From NCBI RefSeq assembly GCF_017601095.1, contig NZ_JAGFUX010000005.1, positions 107,805 to 171,804 on the forward strand: 64,000 nt of DNA. The letters run 5' to 3'. Below, piece by piece: positions 8,601-16,832 of this stretch. Under the pieces are notes generated by a model. That model did no database searches. It was not told the origin of the DNA and saw only the letters and a program-made list of their open reading frames with translations. A program made the translations under genes and the position numbers. Source of the stretch: Streptococcus suis (GTDB lineage: Bacteria; Bacillota; Bacilli; Lactobacillales; Streptococcaceae). Positions within the stretch are counted from its first letter, which is position 1. Each line of letters starts with the position of its first letter.

Positions 8601-10930
8601 ATCTCCGTCAAGCAGGTAACCAAAATGGCTCTGTCAAATTGTCCCTAACCCATAATGGAACAAGTTTAGACAGCGTTACCCTGACAACCAGCCTGGAAGC
8701 CCAACCGATTGCCAGTCGTGTTATCGCGGTGCAAAAAGGGGATTGTGTCCGATTTGAAGCATTGAATATCGAACGTCCAAGCAAGTTTTCTGTCCATGTA
8801 ACGCCAATTTTGACCTATACCGATCAAGCACCTACTGCAGCGGTAACTGGTGTCGATCGTGCTGGTTTGCAGGAAGAATTGGACCGGGAATCAAGTGTCA
8901 AAGAGTCAGTCGCCTACCAATTGGCTTCTCAAGAGAAGAAGGCAGCCTATGACCAAGCGCTGGAAGCTGGGAATACGGTAGCAACGGATACTTCAGCCCA
9001 GCAAGAGGCGATTAACCAAGCAGTAGCAGCCTTGCAAGATGCAAGAGAAAAATTGGATGGTCAGGCGATTGAGGCAGCTGCCGCAGCCCTCCTATCTCTC
9101 CTAGAAGAAGAGGAGCAAGTTAAGGCTTCTCCAACTTATCAGGGAGCAACTGCAGAAACCAAAACAGCCTATGATCAGGCTATCTTGGCAGCCCAAACTG
9201 GCCTGGAATCAGAAGAGCGAACAGTTGCTAGTCTAGAAGCCTTGAAAACTGCATTAGAAACAGCCAAGACAGGTTTAGTTGCAGCAGATCATCCTTCTGA
9301 ATCAGAAGAGCCAGGCAGTTCAGAGGATCCAAATAGCTCAACTGAACCAGAAGATCCAAATGGTGAAGGTGGGCAAGCAGATCCTGCTACAAACATAGTT
9401 GATCGCACCGCTTTGGAAAACCAATTGGCTAAAGAAGAGTCCACCAAGGCAAGTCCAGCCTATCAAGCTGCAGACCAAGAAAAACGGACTGCCTATGACC
9501 AGGCTCTTCAAGCGGGTCGCCAACTCCTGACCGGACAGGTCAGTCAAGAAGCTATTGATCAGGCAAGCCGTGAACTTGAATTGGCAGCTCAAGCCTTAAA
9601 TGGCCAGGCTATCTTGGACCTCTTGAGCCGCTTGCAAGAAAAAGTGACTGCCAGCCAGACAGTCAAGGCAAGTCCGCTCTACCTAGCAGCTGATAGTGGA
9701 AAACAAGCTGCTTATGACCAAGCTCTAGCACAGGCACAAGCCAAACTCAGTCAACCAGGTCTTCAAGCAGACTTAGAAGCAGCCTTCACTAACCTATTGA
9801 ATAGTCAAGCTGCCCTTGATGGCAAAGAGACAGATCCGACAGAAGATACGACTCCGGAACAAGCAGAGCTGCAAACGGAAGCCTTGAGACAGGCTCTCAG
9901 CCTTGCACCAGATGTTCAAAAGAGTGATGCTTATCTCTTTGCTGGGCCAGTTCGCAAGGACCAATACAACCAGGCTATTCTAGCAGCTCAAACCCTTTTG
10001 GAAACTGGCACAGGCAGTCAGACAGAAGTAGATCAGTTGCTTGCAACCTTGACGACCTACCAAACTCAATTAAACGGTTTGGATCTGAAAGACCATCTTC
10101 TTGCTCTCAAATTGGAGCTAGATGAAGAGGGAACCGTCAAGGCAAGCTTGCGCTACACAGCTAGTCAGGCAGACAAACGTGCTGCCTATGACCAGGCACT
10201 GCAAGCTGCAAAAGAAGGCTTGGCGCAAGCGGATTATAGCAAGGAGACCCTTGCTAGCCTAGAAGCTGCAGTGACCAAGTCCAAGGAAGCCCTTGATGGG
10301 AAAGAATCCACACCAGTTACTCCGCCGACAGAAACTTCGACCGGAACAACAACTGGAACAACAACCGGAGGCTCTTCTGGAACGAATACTGGTCATTCAT
10401 CTGGAAGCAGTTCAGGAAGCCTAACTCCAACTCTACCAACTCCAATCTATGAGCTCAAGGACCTAGATAGTGGTGTTATCATTACAGCAGATCAGGACTT
10501 GGGCAACTACAAACTGGCAGTCAAACAAGTAGAGAAAAAGATTGCAGACTTGGAGGGTCGTCAGCTGATTGTACTGGATATTCAACTCCTAGATGCAACA
10601 GGTCAAGCAGTGTCCTATAAGGGACACTTGCAGGTGCAAGTACCCGCTGCCAAGGCAGATAGCGTGGAGAAGGTTTATTATCTATCACCAGATGGTAAAC
10701 TGACTGAGATGAAGATTGTCAAGAAGGATAAGGAAAGCTTGACCTTTGAAACAGACCATCTATCAGACTTTGTCCTAGTTTACCCAGAAGAGTCTACAAA
10801 GACAGCTGGAGGCAAATCGGGAACTAAGGCAAAAATCCTTCCAGCCACAGGCGCAATTTTCGGAATCACTTTACCACTGGCAGGACTAGGTATCCTCGCC
10901 GGCACCCTTCTGAATAAGAAGAGAGATTAG
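5630..10930 (+). CDS. LPxTG surface protein: beta-helix, F5/8C and FIVAR repeats
   Basis: The 1766-residue secreted protein has a signal peptide ending near residue 23. Residues about 32-575 form a right-handed parallel beta-helix region (repeated NN-rich coils such as VIENNYLRDIGGDAITTMY), as in polysaccharide lyases and glycan-binding proteins. A F5/8 type C (CBM32-like) domain covers about 658-795, and a beta-sandwich-like segment about 890-1070. Six FIVAR-type repeats (core KASPxYxxA...AYDQAL) span about 1076-1560. A Thr/Gly/Ser linker and a globular C-terminal module follow, then LPATG at residue 1737, a hydrophobic segment and KKRD, which is a sortase anchor. The site AAAGGAGG lies before the ATG. 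Glycan binding or cleavage on host or bacterial surfaces is inferred; the enzyme activity is not established. Confidence 0.85.
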   Translation: MKKKALISLATVSCLTLASLVQANTTDSPATSSTGRTYYVSSLRGNDANNGLSESSPFQSLDKINQLTLGPGDVVKLENGSVFNNQYLHLNGSGSEGAPIIITNYGDSSASLPTINANGHGQWYQDYGKQLDNARHKYQGTVSSAILLKDVEYIEVSNLAITNAAAEEGKAYNAIDAMNRTGVAVVSQNKGTLDHIYLEGLRISNVKGNVYDKHMNNGGIYFTTFKPTNEAETGISRYNDVRVANNHVTDVNRWGIALAYTAYWDQFTTTALPDSVMERYGATNVVIENNYLRDIGGDAITTMYAHRPLVQNNVAIETANQINPSDYSATDFGRVAAAIWPWKCKDAIFQYNEVYDTNYNQDAQAWDADYGDGTVYQYNYSHNNEGGAIMFCYTQAYRNTFRYNISNKDLAGVISAAHNPDAEVYNNTFIVAENVDVLRGAPHTGGTMNVENNIFYYTGTSPKTENWTKGNARATYNNNLYYNYANVPNDDANAIQADPKFAGDITSAPTSATTGTTIHDRSAFAMFKLAEDSPAIDAGVLQGDHPNQDFFGEVVDSKPDLGAAESPYTAEELSVASAVYTVTETSISEVPKRTKVADFKANLRASRGASLEVLGRDGKVRADEDSLQAGDRVKLTRGALEKEYQIEFGKTFEEYDPSSMTAEVGSFQPNNQREGDGSLALDNQLSTIWHSKWAGDSRDNLWISLDLGQVKDVSMFKYVPRTQVGNGVITAYEISVSQDKQEWQTVASGDWEPTTATKIAEFAPVQAHYVKLKAINSISREAGKNFAAAAEVRVGYEILDEGEVHLDGQNTILSSIYQMDGSTLYVPSTATHPTDEAQLLAGLALPEKATAKVVDAEGNPVTSTLETGHKLRITAENGQVKDYQIEVKNTYNWALDYVHNKQGNVWFAQRKEGDAYHNLTDYDATWPNWKGGNYGTVGIDGSGHSAAITDATHGLLADSLEPGGSSQGYAMTYRAPKDGYLQISLKDGEPYLRQAGNQNGSVKLSLTHNGTSLDSVTLTTSLEAQPIASRVIAVQKGDCVRFEALNIERPSKFSVHVTPILTYTDQAPTAAVTGVDRAGLQEELDRESSVKESVAYQLASQEKKAAYDQALEAGNTVATDTSAQQEAINQAVAALQDAREKLDGQAIEAAAAALLSLLEEEEQVKASPTYQGATAETKTAYDQAILAAQTGLESEERTVASLEALKTALETAKTGLVAADHPSESEEPGSSEDPNSSTEPEDPNGEGGQADPATNIVDRTALENQLAKEESTKASPAYQAADQEKRTAYDQALQAGRQLLTGQVSQEAIDQASRELELAAQALNGQAILDLLSRLQEKVTASQTVKASPLYLAADSGKQAAYDQALAQAQAKLSQPGLQADLEAAFTNLLNSQAALDGKETDPTEDTTPEQAELQTEALRQALSLAPDVQKSDAYLFAGPVRKDQYNQAILAAQTLLETGTGSQTEVDQLLATLTTYQTQLNGLDLKDHLLALKLELDEEGTVKASLRYTASQADKRAAYDQALQAAKEGLAQADYSKETLASLEAAVTKSKEALDGKESTPVTPPTETSTGTTTGTTTGGSSGTNTGHSSGSSSGSLTPTLPTPIYELKDLDSGVIITADQDLGNYKLAVKQVEKKIADLEGRQLIVLDIQLLDATGQAVSYKGHLQVQVPAAKADSVEKVYYLSPDGKLTEMKIVKKDKESLTFETDHLSDFVLVYPEESTKTAGGKSGTKAKILPATGAIFGITLPLAGLGILAGTLLNKKRD

Positions 10931-10943
10931 GTTTATACCCTAC

Positions 10944-10975
10944 AAAAAAAGAAAGTCCTAGGACTTTCTTTTTTT
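10944..10975. terminator. Bidirectional terminator
   Basis: A 16-bp inverted repeat (AAAAAAAGAAAGTCCT with AGGACTTTCTTTTTTT) lies between convergent genes, with A and T tracts on both sides. Confidence 0.88.
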
Positions 10976-10976
10976 T

Positions 10977-11759
10977 TTAATTTCCAACACTCGTAAACTT
11001 GGTCATACCATAGCGGAAGAGCTTATAGTTAATCGTAAAGATGATGGCAACAACGAGGGGGAGTGCGAGGCCCCATATGGAGAGGTCTAGGAAGTAGAGG
11101 GCTGGGAAGTAGGCGGTAAAGGCATAGGGAAAGACAAAAATCAGCAGGAATTGAATGACTTTTGGATAGATATTGAGAGGGTATTGGGCCATTTGGTTGA
11201 GGGCAAAAATCCCCATGGTGAGAGGGAAGGATTCCACGATCCAAAAGGCAAGAGCTGTTGGTCCCAGCTGAATTGCCGCATAGAGCAGACCGATGCAAAT
11301 GGCAATAAAAACCAACAAGAGAATCTTCCAAATCGACCATTCCAAGCCCAAAATCTGCGAAGACTGCCAGAGAGCCACGCCACCAATCAAGGTGGTCCCG
11401 ATGCCCTGAGGCTGAATCCGTTCGCAAATCAGCTGAAAAAGCGGATTGACAGGCAAGAGCAAGAGGCGTTCAAACTCCCCCCGCCGAATGTAGCGACTGC
11501 CAAACATCCACAGATTATCAAAGAAAATCAAGTGAACGGACCGCCCTACCGTCGCCATTCCATAGATAAATAGCATCTGCCCGTAGCTAAAACCTGCAAT
11601 CTCCTTGATATTACTAAAAAGGACATTAAGGAAAATCAGATAGACCACCTGCTCCACCAAGGACGAGACAAGACCGATGAAAAAATCTACCCGAAAAGAC
11701 ATCTGGGCCATCATGAAGACCTTGACATTGTACAAATAAAGACCGATATACTTTTTCAT
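10977..11759 (-). CDS. ABC-2 family exporter permease (second subunit)
   Basis: The 260-residue protein has about six hydrophobic membrane segments and the overall look of the ABC-2 (DUF990-type) permeases. The start at 11759 follows GGAGG and lies one base after the stop of the preceding permease gene, so the two are translationally linked. Together with that permease and the ATPase upstream it forms a complete three-gene exporter. The substrate is unknown; homologues are usually annotated as uncharacterised or antimicrobial-export systems. Confidence 0.82.
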   Translation of the reverse strand: MKKYIGLYLYNVKVFMMAQMSFRVDFFIGLVSSLVEQVVYLIFLNVLFSNIKEIAGFSYGQMLFIYGMATVGRSVHLIFFDNLWMFGSRYIRRGEFERLLLLPVNPLFQLICERIQPQGIGTTLIGGVALWQSSQILGLEWSIWKILLLVFIAICIGLLYAAIQLGPTALAFWIVESFPLTMGIFALNQMAQYPLNIYPKVIQFLLIFVFPYAFTAYFPALYFLDLSIWGLALPLVVAIIFTINYKLFRYGMTKFTSVGN

Positions 11760-11760
11760 C

Positions 11761-12540
11761 CTAGCCTCCAAAAATGACAATTTTTCGCTTGGCTTGGGAC
11801 CATAGAGCCGCGATAAAGCCAGCAAGGACAGGCAACCAGAGCAACTGCAAGCCTAGCAAGGACAGGTCTGTTTCCCGGCCTAAGAGAATAGAAATAGGCA
11901 CATTGATTGCGTAGTTATAGGGCATGAAGCTCAGGACTTTTTCGACTTTTTCAGGGTAAAAGCTGAGCGGTAAGAGGGCTCCGGATGACAGGTTGAAGAG
12001 GCCCATGCGTAGCAGCATGACTCCCCAAGCATTGACCGTGAAGAAAGTCGCAAAACCAAAAGCCAAATCTAAGAGTTGCACAATAAACATCCCCAAGATA
12101 GCAGACAGGAGAAAGACCAGCATAGTCTTTCCATCGGGTAGGTAAAAATCACTCTGCACCAAGAGAATCAGCAGAAAGACCACCAAAAACTTGAAGAGTT
12201 CAATCAATTTTGTCCCCAAGTCCTTGAAGAAGAGGGAGAGGATAAAAGAGTAGGGTCGTAAAAATTCTCCCGCAATCTGCCCTTGCAAAATCGAATAAGA
12301 CAGATCTTCACCGATTGAAAAGGAGTTGAGGCTGGCCAAGAGGCTAGCGAAGATGATATAGGTGGTAAAAGTCTGAAGGTTGTAACCATTGACCTCCGGC
12401 TGTGTGAAGAAAATAGTTTTCCAGACAAAGAGAGACACCAAAATCCGTGCCAGCACAGACACGAAGGAAGCCAGGAAAAAGGCCTTGTACTGCAGGGCTG
12501 TCATCATAGTCAGCCGCGTCATGTAGAGGTACTTACGCAT
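11761..12540 (-). CDS. ABC-2 family exporter permease (first subunit)
   Basis: The 259-residue membrane protein has about six transmembrane segments and is a paralogue of the next permease. The start at 12540 follows GAGGAGG and lies inside the end of the ATPase gene, whose stop is at 12535-12533, a typical operon overlap. An in-frame upstream start at 12579 would extend further into the ATPase gene and has no ribosome binding site. It is the first membrane subunit of the three-gene exporter. Confidence 0.82.
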   Translation of the reverse strand: MRKYLYMTRLTMMTALQYKAFFLASFVSVLARILVSLFVWKTIFFTQPEVNGYNLQTFTTYIIFASLLASLNSFSIGEDLSYSILQGQIAGEFLRPYSFILSLFFKDLGTKLIELFKFLVVFLLILLVQSDFYLPDGKTMLVFLLSAILGMFIVQLLDLAFGFATFFTVNAWGVMLLRMGLFNLSSGALLPLSFYPEKVEKVLSFMPYNYAINVPISILLGRETDLSLLGLQLLWLPVLAGFIAALWSQAKRKIVIFGG

Positions 12541-13516
12541 GAATGCCCTCCTCGTAAATCTGACGGACAATGGACTCAATTTCCAGCTCCTTCATGGTCA
12601 CATCATCGACCTCAATCTGCTCAAAGACCAAGGTAATGACCTGGGCACTGGTCCACTGGTTAGCCTGATAGTGAATATCGAAATGGTAATCATCCTTGCG
12701 GTCAAATTCCAGACCAGCCACCTGAATATCTTTGGTCAGTGGATGCTCGGTAGAGAAACTAATGGTTTTGATTTGAGAAAATCGCTCCTTGAGCTGACTG
12801 AGTGAGCCATCATAGACCTTTTTCCCCTTATCGATGATGAAAATCCGCTCACAGAGGGTTTCAATGTCCTTCATATCGTGGGAAGTAATCAAGAAAGTCG
12901 TGCCGTGTTCTTCATTCATGTAGCGAATAAAAGAACGAATGGTCTCCTTGACACTAGCATCCAGGCCAATGGTTGGCTCGTCCAGAAAGACCACGGAAGG
13001 CTGGTGGAGAAAAATAGCCGCAAATTCACAGCGGACCCGCTGTCCCAGAGACAGATTGCGGATGGACTGTTTCATAATGTCTGCCAAATCTAGCAAGTCA
13101 ATCAAGCGTGCCAGTCGTTCCTGAAAAACCGCCTCAGGCACATCATAAATTTTGGCATGGAGAATAAAGGACTCCTGCACAGGCAGGTTCCAATCCAGAT
13201 GTGATTTCTGCCCAAAAAGGACACCGATCTGCTTGTTGACCGCCTTGCGATTGTCCTTGGGAACCAGGCCGTTAATGGTGACCGTGCCTTCATCGGCGTG
13301 CAGCACCCCTGTCAACATTTTAATCGTAGTCGACTTGCCGGACCCGTTGGAGCCGATATAACCGACAATCTCCCCCTTCTGAATGGACAGGGAGATGTCC
13401 TGCACCGCCTGAATGGCTTTTTTCTTGGGCTTGAAGAAGGCCATTATCGAGCCTTTTAGCCCCACTTCTTTCTCTACGACATAGTAGGTTTTGGATAAAT
13501 GCTGCGCTTCTATCAT
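12533..13516 (-). CDS. ABC exporter ATP-binding protein
   Basis: The 327-residue ATPase carries the Walker A motif GSNGSGKST, the signature LSLGQRVRCEFA and the Walker B VVFLDEPTIGLD followed by the H-loop histidine (TSHD). An N-terminal extension before the Walker A and a C-terminal regulatory region of about 90 residues are typical of ATPases paired with DUF990-type permeases. It is the first gene of the three-gene operon on the minus strand. A cre-like sequence lies just upstream of its start, so carbon-source control is possible. Confidence 0.9.
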   Translation of the reverse strand: MIEAQHLSKTYYVVEKEVGLKGSIMAFFKPKKKAIQAVQDISLSIQKGEIVGYIGSNGSGKSTTIKMLTGVLHADEGTVTINGLVPKDNRKAVNKQIGVLFGQKSHLDWNLPVQESFILHAKIYDVPEAVFQERLARLIDLLDLADIMKQSIRNLSLGQRVRCEFAAIFLHQPSVVFLDEPTIGLDASVKETIRSFIRYMNEEHGTTFLITSHDMKDIETLCERIFIIDKGKKVYDGSLSQLKERFSQIKTISFSTEHPLTKDIQVAGLEFDRKDDYHFDIHYQANQWTSAQVITLVFEQIEVDDVTMKELEIESIVRQIYEEGIHA

Positions 13517-13529
13517 AATGATCTCCTTA

Positions 13530-13543
13530 AGAAAACGTTTGCA
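13530..13543. promoter_or_regulatory. Candidate cre (CcpA) site
   Basis: AGAAAACGTTTGCA matches 12 of 14 positions of the cre consensus TGWAARCGYTWWCA and lies 14 bp before the ATPase start codon. This is close to the ribosome binding site, so a roadblock effect would be expected if it is real. Confidence 0.35.
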
Positions 13544-13601
13544 TGTATCATTGTAACAAACCAGATAGAAAATGACAAGCTGGTGCGTAGTGACTATTTA
13601 C

Positions 13602-14136
13602 TTATTTCGGCAACATTTTTAAGAAAAAGTCGGTCATCTCTTTGGTAGACTCTTGTTTTCCTTTGACAACCCAAGCCTGTAAAATACCGAAAAAGGCCTG
13701 TGAAAAGTAGATGCTTCGATATTCCTCTTCCATGGAGGAGGAGGTTTCTGGGAAGAAATCTTTTAAATCTTTGGTGATTAATAGTCGAACTTTATTGATT
13801 AAAAAAATATTGAATTTCTTGTGTGCCATTGTGGCTGAGCAGAGCAGATAGGAGATCCTCGCGATAGAGAAACTCAAAGATTTCAAAAAAGACTTGCTCT
13901 CGGTGATGGCCATAATGATCAAAAATATATTCCAGTTGTTGAAAGAGTGATTGTTGATAGGATTCAATCAGCTCATATTTATCTTTGTAATGCGTATAAA
14001 AACTAGAACGACTGATTCCTGCTTCATGCGCCAAGTGAGTTGTTGTAATGGCGTTGAAGGGCTGAGTTTCTAGGCAAGTCCCCATTGCTTCTAAAATGGC
14101 TTGACGAGTTCGTTCTTTCCGATTATCTGTTCCCAT
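13602..14136 (-). pseudogene. TetR-family regulator, frameshifted
   Basis: The first part (MGTDNRKERTRQAILEAM, then the helix-turn-helix ITTTHLAHEAGISRSSFYTHY) is a normal TetR N-terminus with AGGAG 5 nt before the ATG. The frame then stops at QYFFNQ. The rest of the ligand-binding domain (FLINKVRLLITKDLKDFF to FFLKMLPK) continues in another frame. Removing one base from the run of seven A at 13801-13807 (T on the coding strand) restores a single protein of about 177 residues, a normal TetR length. It is divergent from the YhgE/Pip gene, and both promoters carry the same palindrome, so it was probably that gene's repressor. The shift could be real, variable, or a sequencing error in a homopolymer. 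Confidence 0.8.
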
Positions 14137-14157
14137 TTTGCTCCTTTTATACATTTT

Positions 14158-14172
14158 TAGACACATTGTCCA
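14158..14172. promoter_or_regulatory. TetR-type operator, copy 1
   Basis: TAGACA-CAT-TGTCCA is a near-perfect palindrome just upstream of the tetR start. A second copy in inverted orientation lies before the divergent yhgE/pip gene. Confidence 0.65.
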
Positions 14173-14190
14173 AAAAACGATTCATATTAC

Positions 14191-14218
14191 TTGATTTTGA
14201 AAATGATACTTGTATAAT
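14191..14218 (+). promoter_or_regulatory. Promoter of the YhgE/Pip gene
   Basis: A -35 TTGATT (14191-14196), a 16-bp spacer and a -10 TATAAT (14213-14218) lie between the two operator copies. Confidence 0.65.
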
Positions 14219-14234
14219 ATATTTTATCAGTTTT

Positions 14235-14249
14235 TGGACAGGATGTCTA
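14235..14249. promoter_or_regulatory. TetR-type operator, copy 2
   Basis: TGGACA-GGA-TGTCTA lies just downstream of the yhgE/pip -10, where a bound repressor would block transcription. Counting flanks, 18 of 21 bases match copy 1 in inverted orientation. Confidence 0.65.
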
Positions 14250-14261
14250 AAGGAGGTTCTT

Positions 14262-16721
14262 ATGTCGGAAAAAGTAAAGAATTTTTTCAAAAAACCAATG
14301 ACCTTGATCACCATTCTCGGTGTTTCCTGTGTCCCAGCCTTATATAACATTAGTTTCCTAACCTCTATGTGGGACCCTTACGGCCGACTAGACCAGTTGC
14401 CTGTGGCAGTTGTCAATCAAGACCAGTCGGCGAGCTTTCAAGATAAAACCCTCACCATTGGTGATGATATGGTGGATAATATGAAAGAGAGCAAGAGCCT
14501 GGATTTCCACTTTGTATCAGAAACAGATGCGGAAAAAGGCTTGGAAGAAGGGGACTATTATATGGTCATTACCCTACCAGAAGATTTATCGGAAAAAGCA
14601 TCCAGTCTCTTGACGGATCAGCCTGAACCACTAACAATTTCTTACCAAACCTCTAAAGGTCACAGCTTTGTCGCTTCTAAGATGGGCGAATCAGCCATGG
14701 AAAAATTGAAAGCGTCTGTTTCAGAGACGATTACTGAAACATACACCTCGGCTGTTTTTGACAGCATGGGAGAGATTCAAAACGGCATGGTTGAGGCAGC
14801 AGATGGAAGCCAACAATTGACAGATGGAGCTAGTCAATTAGAAACCGGAAGTCAGACTCTATCATCAGGCTTATCTACCTTATCTTCATCAGGTCAATCA
14901 CTGGTGACAGGAGCAAACCAATTGGCTACTGGAGTTGTGTCTTATACAGATGGAGTCAATCAGGCTGCTTCAGGAAGTCAAACACTTTCCAGTGGCTTAA
15001 CAACCTACACAAATGGGGTAGCGAGTCTTGCTTCAGGTGCAGAGCAATTAAATGCCAATTCCTCTCAGCTCATCGCTGGGGTGGGACAATTGCAAACAGG
15101 AGCAAGTCAGGTTGAACAACTGGTAATAGGAGCCAATCAATTGCAGGTAGGCTTGGAGCAACTCGCTAGTTCAACTAGATTGTCTGCTGAACAGTCTAGT
15201 CAAATACAGGCCTTATTGACAGGACTTCCTCAGTTGCAAGCAGCCATCAATCAATTAAATGAGAGCCTATCAAGTATCGGAGGACTTGCAGTAGATACCT
15301 CTACTCTATCTAGCCTCTTGACAGAGATGGGGGCTCAGGCTCAAGGATTGTTGACTGCAGCCCAAGCTGATAAAACAGCCAGCATTGAAGCCTTACAAGC
15401 AACGGCTACCTATCAAAACTTGACAGCTGATCAGCAAGCTGAATTGGTTGGAGCCCTCCAAAATTCGCCTTCTACAACAGTGGCAGCAGCCCAAACGATT
15501 TTGGGTCAATTGTCTCAACTTAGTCAAGCCTTATCAAGCTTACAAAGTCTTTCTGGCATGGCAGCACAAATGAGTCAGCTTCAATCAGCTGTCGGTCAGA
15601 TCAACACGGCTGCCAATCAAGCATTGCCAGGGGCTACAACAGCCATTGAAAACCTATCAAGTGGCTTGAGTCAGGTCAACACCGCCTTGAACCAACAAGT
15701 TCTACCAGGAACTCAAGCCTTGACGAGTGGTGTGAGTCAACTTCAAACGCAATTATCAAGTGGAGCAAGTCAGCTTATGTCAGGGGTGACAGCCTATACC
15801 GCAGGTGTTGCCCAATTAGCAGAGGGCGGAGCTCAGTTGGTTGCGAATAATAGTAGCATCCAATCAGGAGGTAGCCAGTTAACATCAGGATTGGCAATTT
15901 TAGCTGCTAACTCTAGTCAACTTGTCAGCGGTTCAGGACAACTGGCTTCTGGTAGTCAGCAATTAATTGCTGGTGCCGATCAATTAGCTAGTGGCGGGAA
16001 AACCTTGACAAGTGGTATTACTAGCCTCCGCACAGGTAGTGAAACCCTAACGAATTCACTCAGCTCAGCCAGTCAACAACTATCAGTCGTCTCTGTAGAA
16101 GACAAAAATGCACAAGCAGTTTCTCAACCAGTCACCTTGGAACACAGTGACCAAGATGATGTGAAGACCAACGGAGTCGGCATGGCTCCTTACATGGTGT
16201 CTGTTGCCCTAATGGTTGCAGCCTTATCAGCGAATGTAATTTTTGTCAAACACATTGATAATCGTTCCTACAAAAATCGTTGGGATTGGGCTAAAGGGAA
16301 ACTCTTATTGAATGGTGCAATTGCCAGCCTAGCGGCACTGATTTTATATGGAGTTCTTCTGTTAATTGGGATTGATCCCGCTCATCCAATGGCAACCTTG
16401 GGATTAATCCTTTTGGCCTCTTGGACCTTCATGGCCCTCGTTACAGCCTTGGTGGGTTGGAATAACCGGTTCGGTTCCTTTGCAAGTTTAATTATCTTGT
16501 TATTGCAACTGGGTTCAAGCGCCGGTACCTATCCAATTGAACTCAGCCCACGCTTCTTCCAAGTCATTCAGCCCTATCTTCCAATGACCTATTCTGTTTC
16601 AGGTCTTCGTCAAACCATTTCTATGGTTGGAAATAGTAGTCATCAAGTTTGGATGCTGAGCCTCTTCTTAATAGGCTTTATAGGGCTTGGGCTTATCATC
16701 TATCGACCGACAAAGGATTAG
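14262..16721 (+). CDS. YhgE/Pip family membrane protein
   Basis: The 819-residue protein starts at an ATG behind AAAGGAGG. It has an N-terminal membrane segment and the YhgE/Pip head domain (ITILGVSCVPALYNISFLTS, then PVAVVNQDQ), a long central region of about 430 residues rich in Ser, Gly, Gln and Leu with repeating SGxSQLxxG-type units, and five or so membrane segments from about residue 645 to the end (ABC-2-like). The family is named after the lactococcal phage-infection protein; some members help export or receive phages, and others lie beside secretion systems. Its divergent TetR gene is frameshifted, so it may be constitutively expressed in this strain. Confidence 0.88.
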   Translation: MSEKVKNFFKKPMTLITILGVSCVPALYNISFLTSMWDPYGRLDQLPVAVVNQDQSASFQDKTLTIGDDMVDNMKESKSLDFHFVSETDAEKGLEEGDYYMVITLPEDLSEKASSLLTDQPEPLTISYQTSKGHSFVASKMGESAMEKLKASVSETITETYTSAVFDSMGEIQNGMVEAADGSQQLTDGASQLETGSQTLSSGLSTLSSSGQSLVTGANQLATGVVSYTDGVNQAASGSQTLSSGLTTYTNGVASLASGAEQLNANSSQLIAGVGQLQTGASQVEQLVIGANQLQVGLEQLASSTRLSAEQSSQIQALLTGLPQLQAAINQLNESLSSIGGLAVDTSTLSSLLTEMGAQAQGLLTAAQADKTASIEALQATATYQNLTADQQAELVGALQNSPSTTVAAAQTILGQLSQLSQALSSLQSLSGMAAQMSQLQSAVGQINTAANQALPGATTAIENLSSGLSQVNTALNQQVLPGTQALTSGVSQLQTQLSSGASQLMSGVTAYTAGVAQLAEGGAQLVANNSSIQSGGSQLTSGLAILAANSSQLVSGSGQLASGSQQLIAGADQLASGGKTLTSGITSLRTGSETLTNSLSSASQQLSVVSVEDKNAQAVSQPVTLEHSDQDDVKTNGVGMAPYMVSVALMVAALSANVIFVKHIDNRSYKNRWDWAKGKLLLNGAIASLAALILYGVLLLIGIDPAHPMATLGLILLASWTFMALVTALVGWNNRFGSFASLIILLLQLGSSAGTYPIELSPRFFQVIQPYLPMTYSVSGLRQTISMVGNSSHQVWMLSLFLIGFIGLGLIIYRPTKD

Positions 16722-16731
16722 ATTCTTTTGG

Positions 16732-16766
16732 AAAATAGCAGAGCAGGCTTCCTGCTCTGTTATTTT
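16732..16766 (+). terminator. Terminator after the YhgE/Pip gene
   Basis: An inverted repeat centred on CAGAGCAGG-CTT-CCTGCTCTG is extended by AAAATA and TATTTT flanks. Confidence 0.85.
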
Positions 16767-16832
16767 AATGCATTCTTTACAGAACACTAAAAAAGGAGTA
16801 GAATAAAAACAAGAAATTTTTAGGAGGTTGAG

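Noticed and set aside
8857..10310. Regular repeats that could be read as a repeat array
   Set aside because: They are protein-level FIVAR repeats in frame with the surface protein, with diverged DNA; they are not CRISPR repeats.
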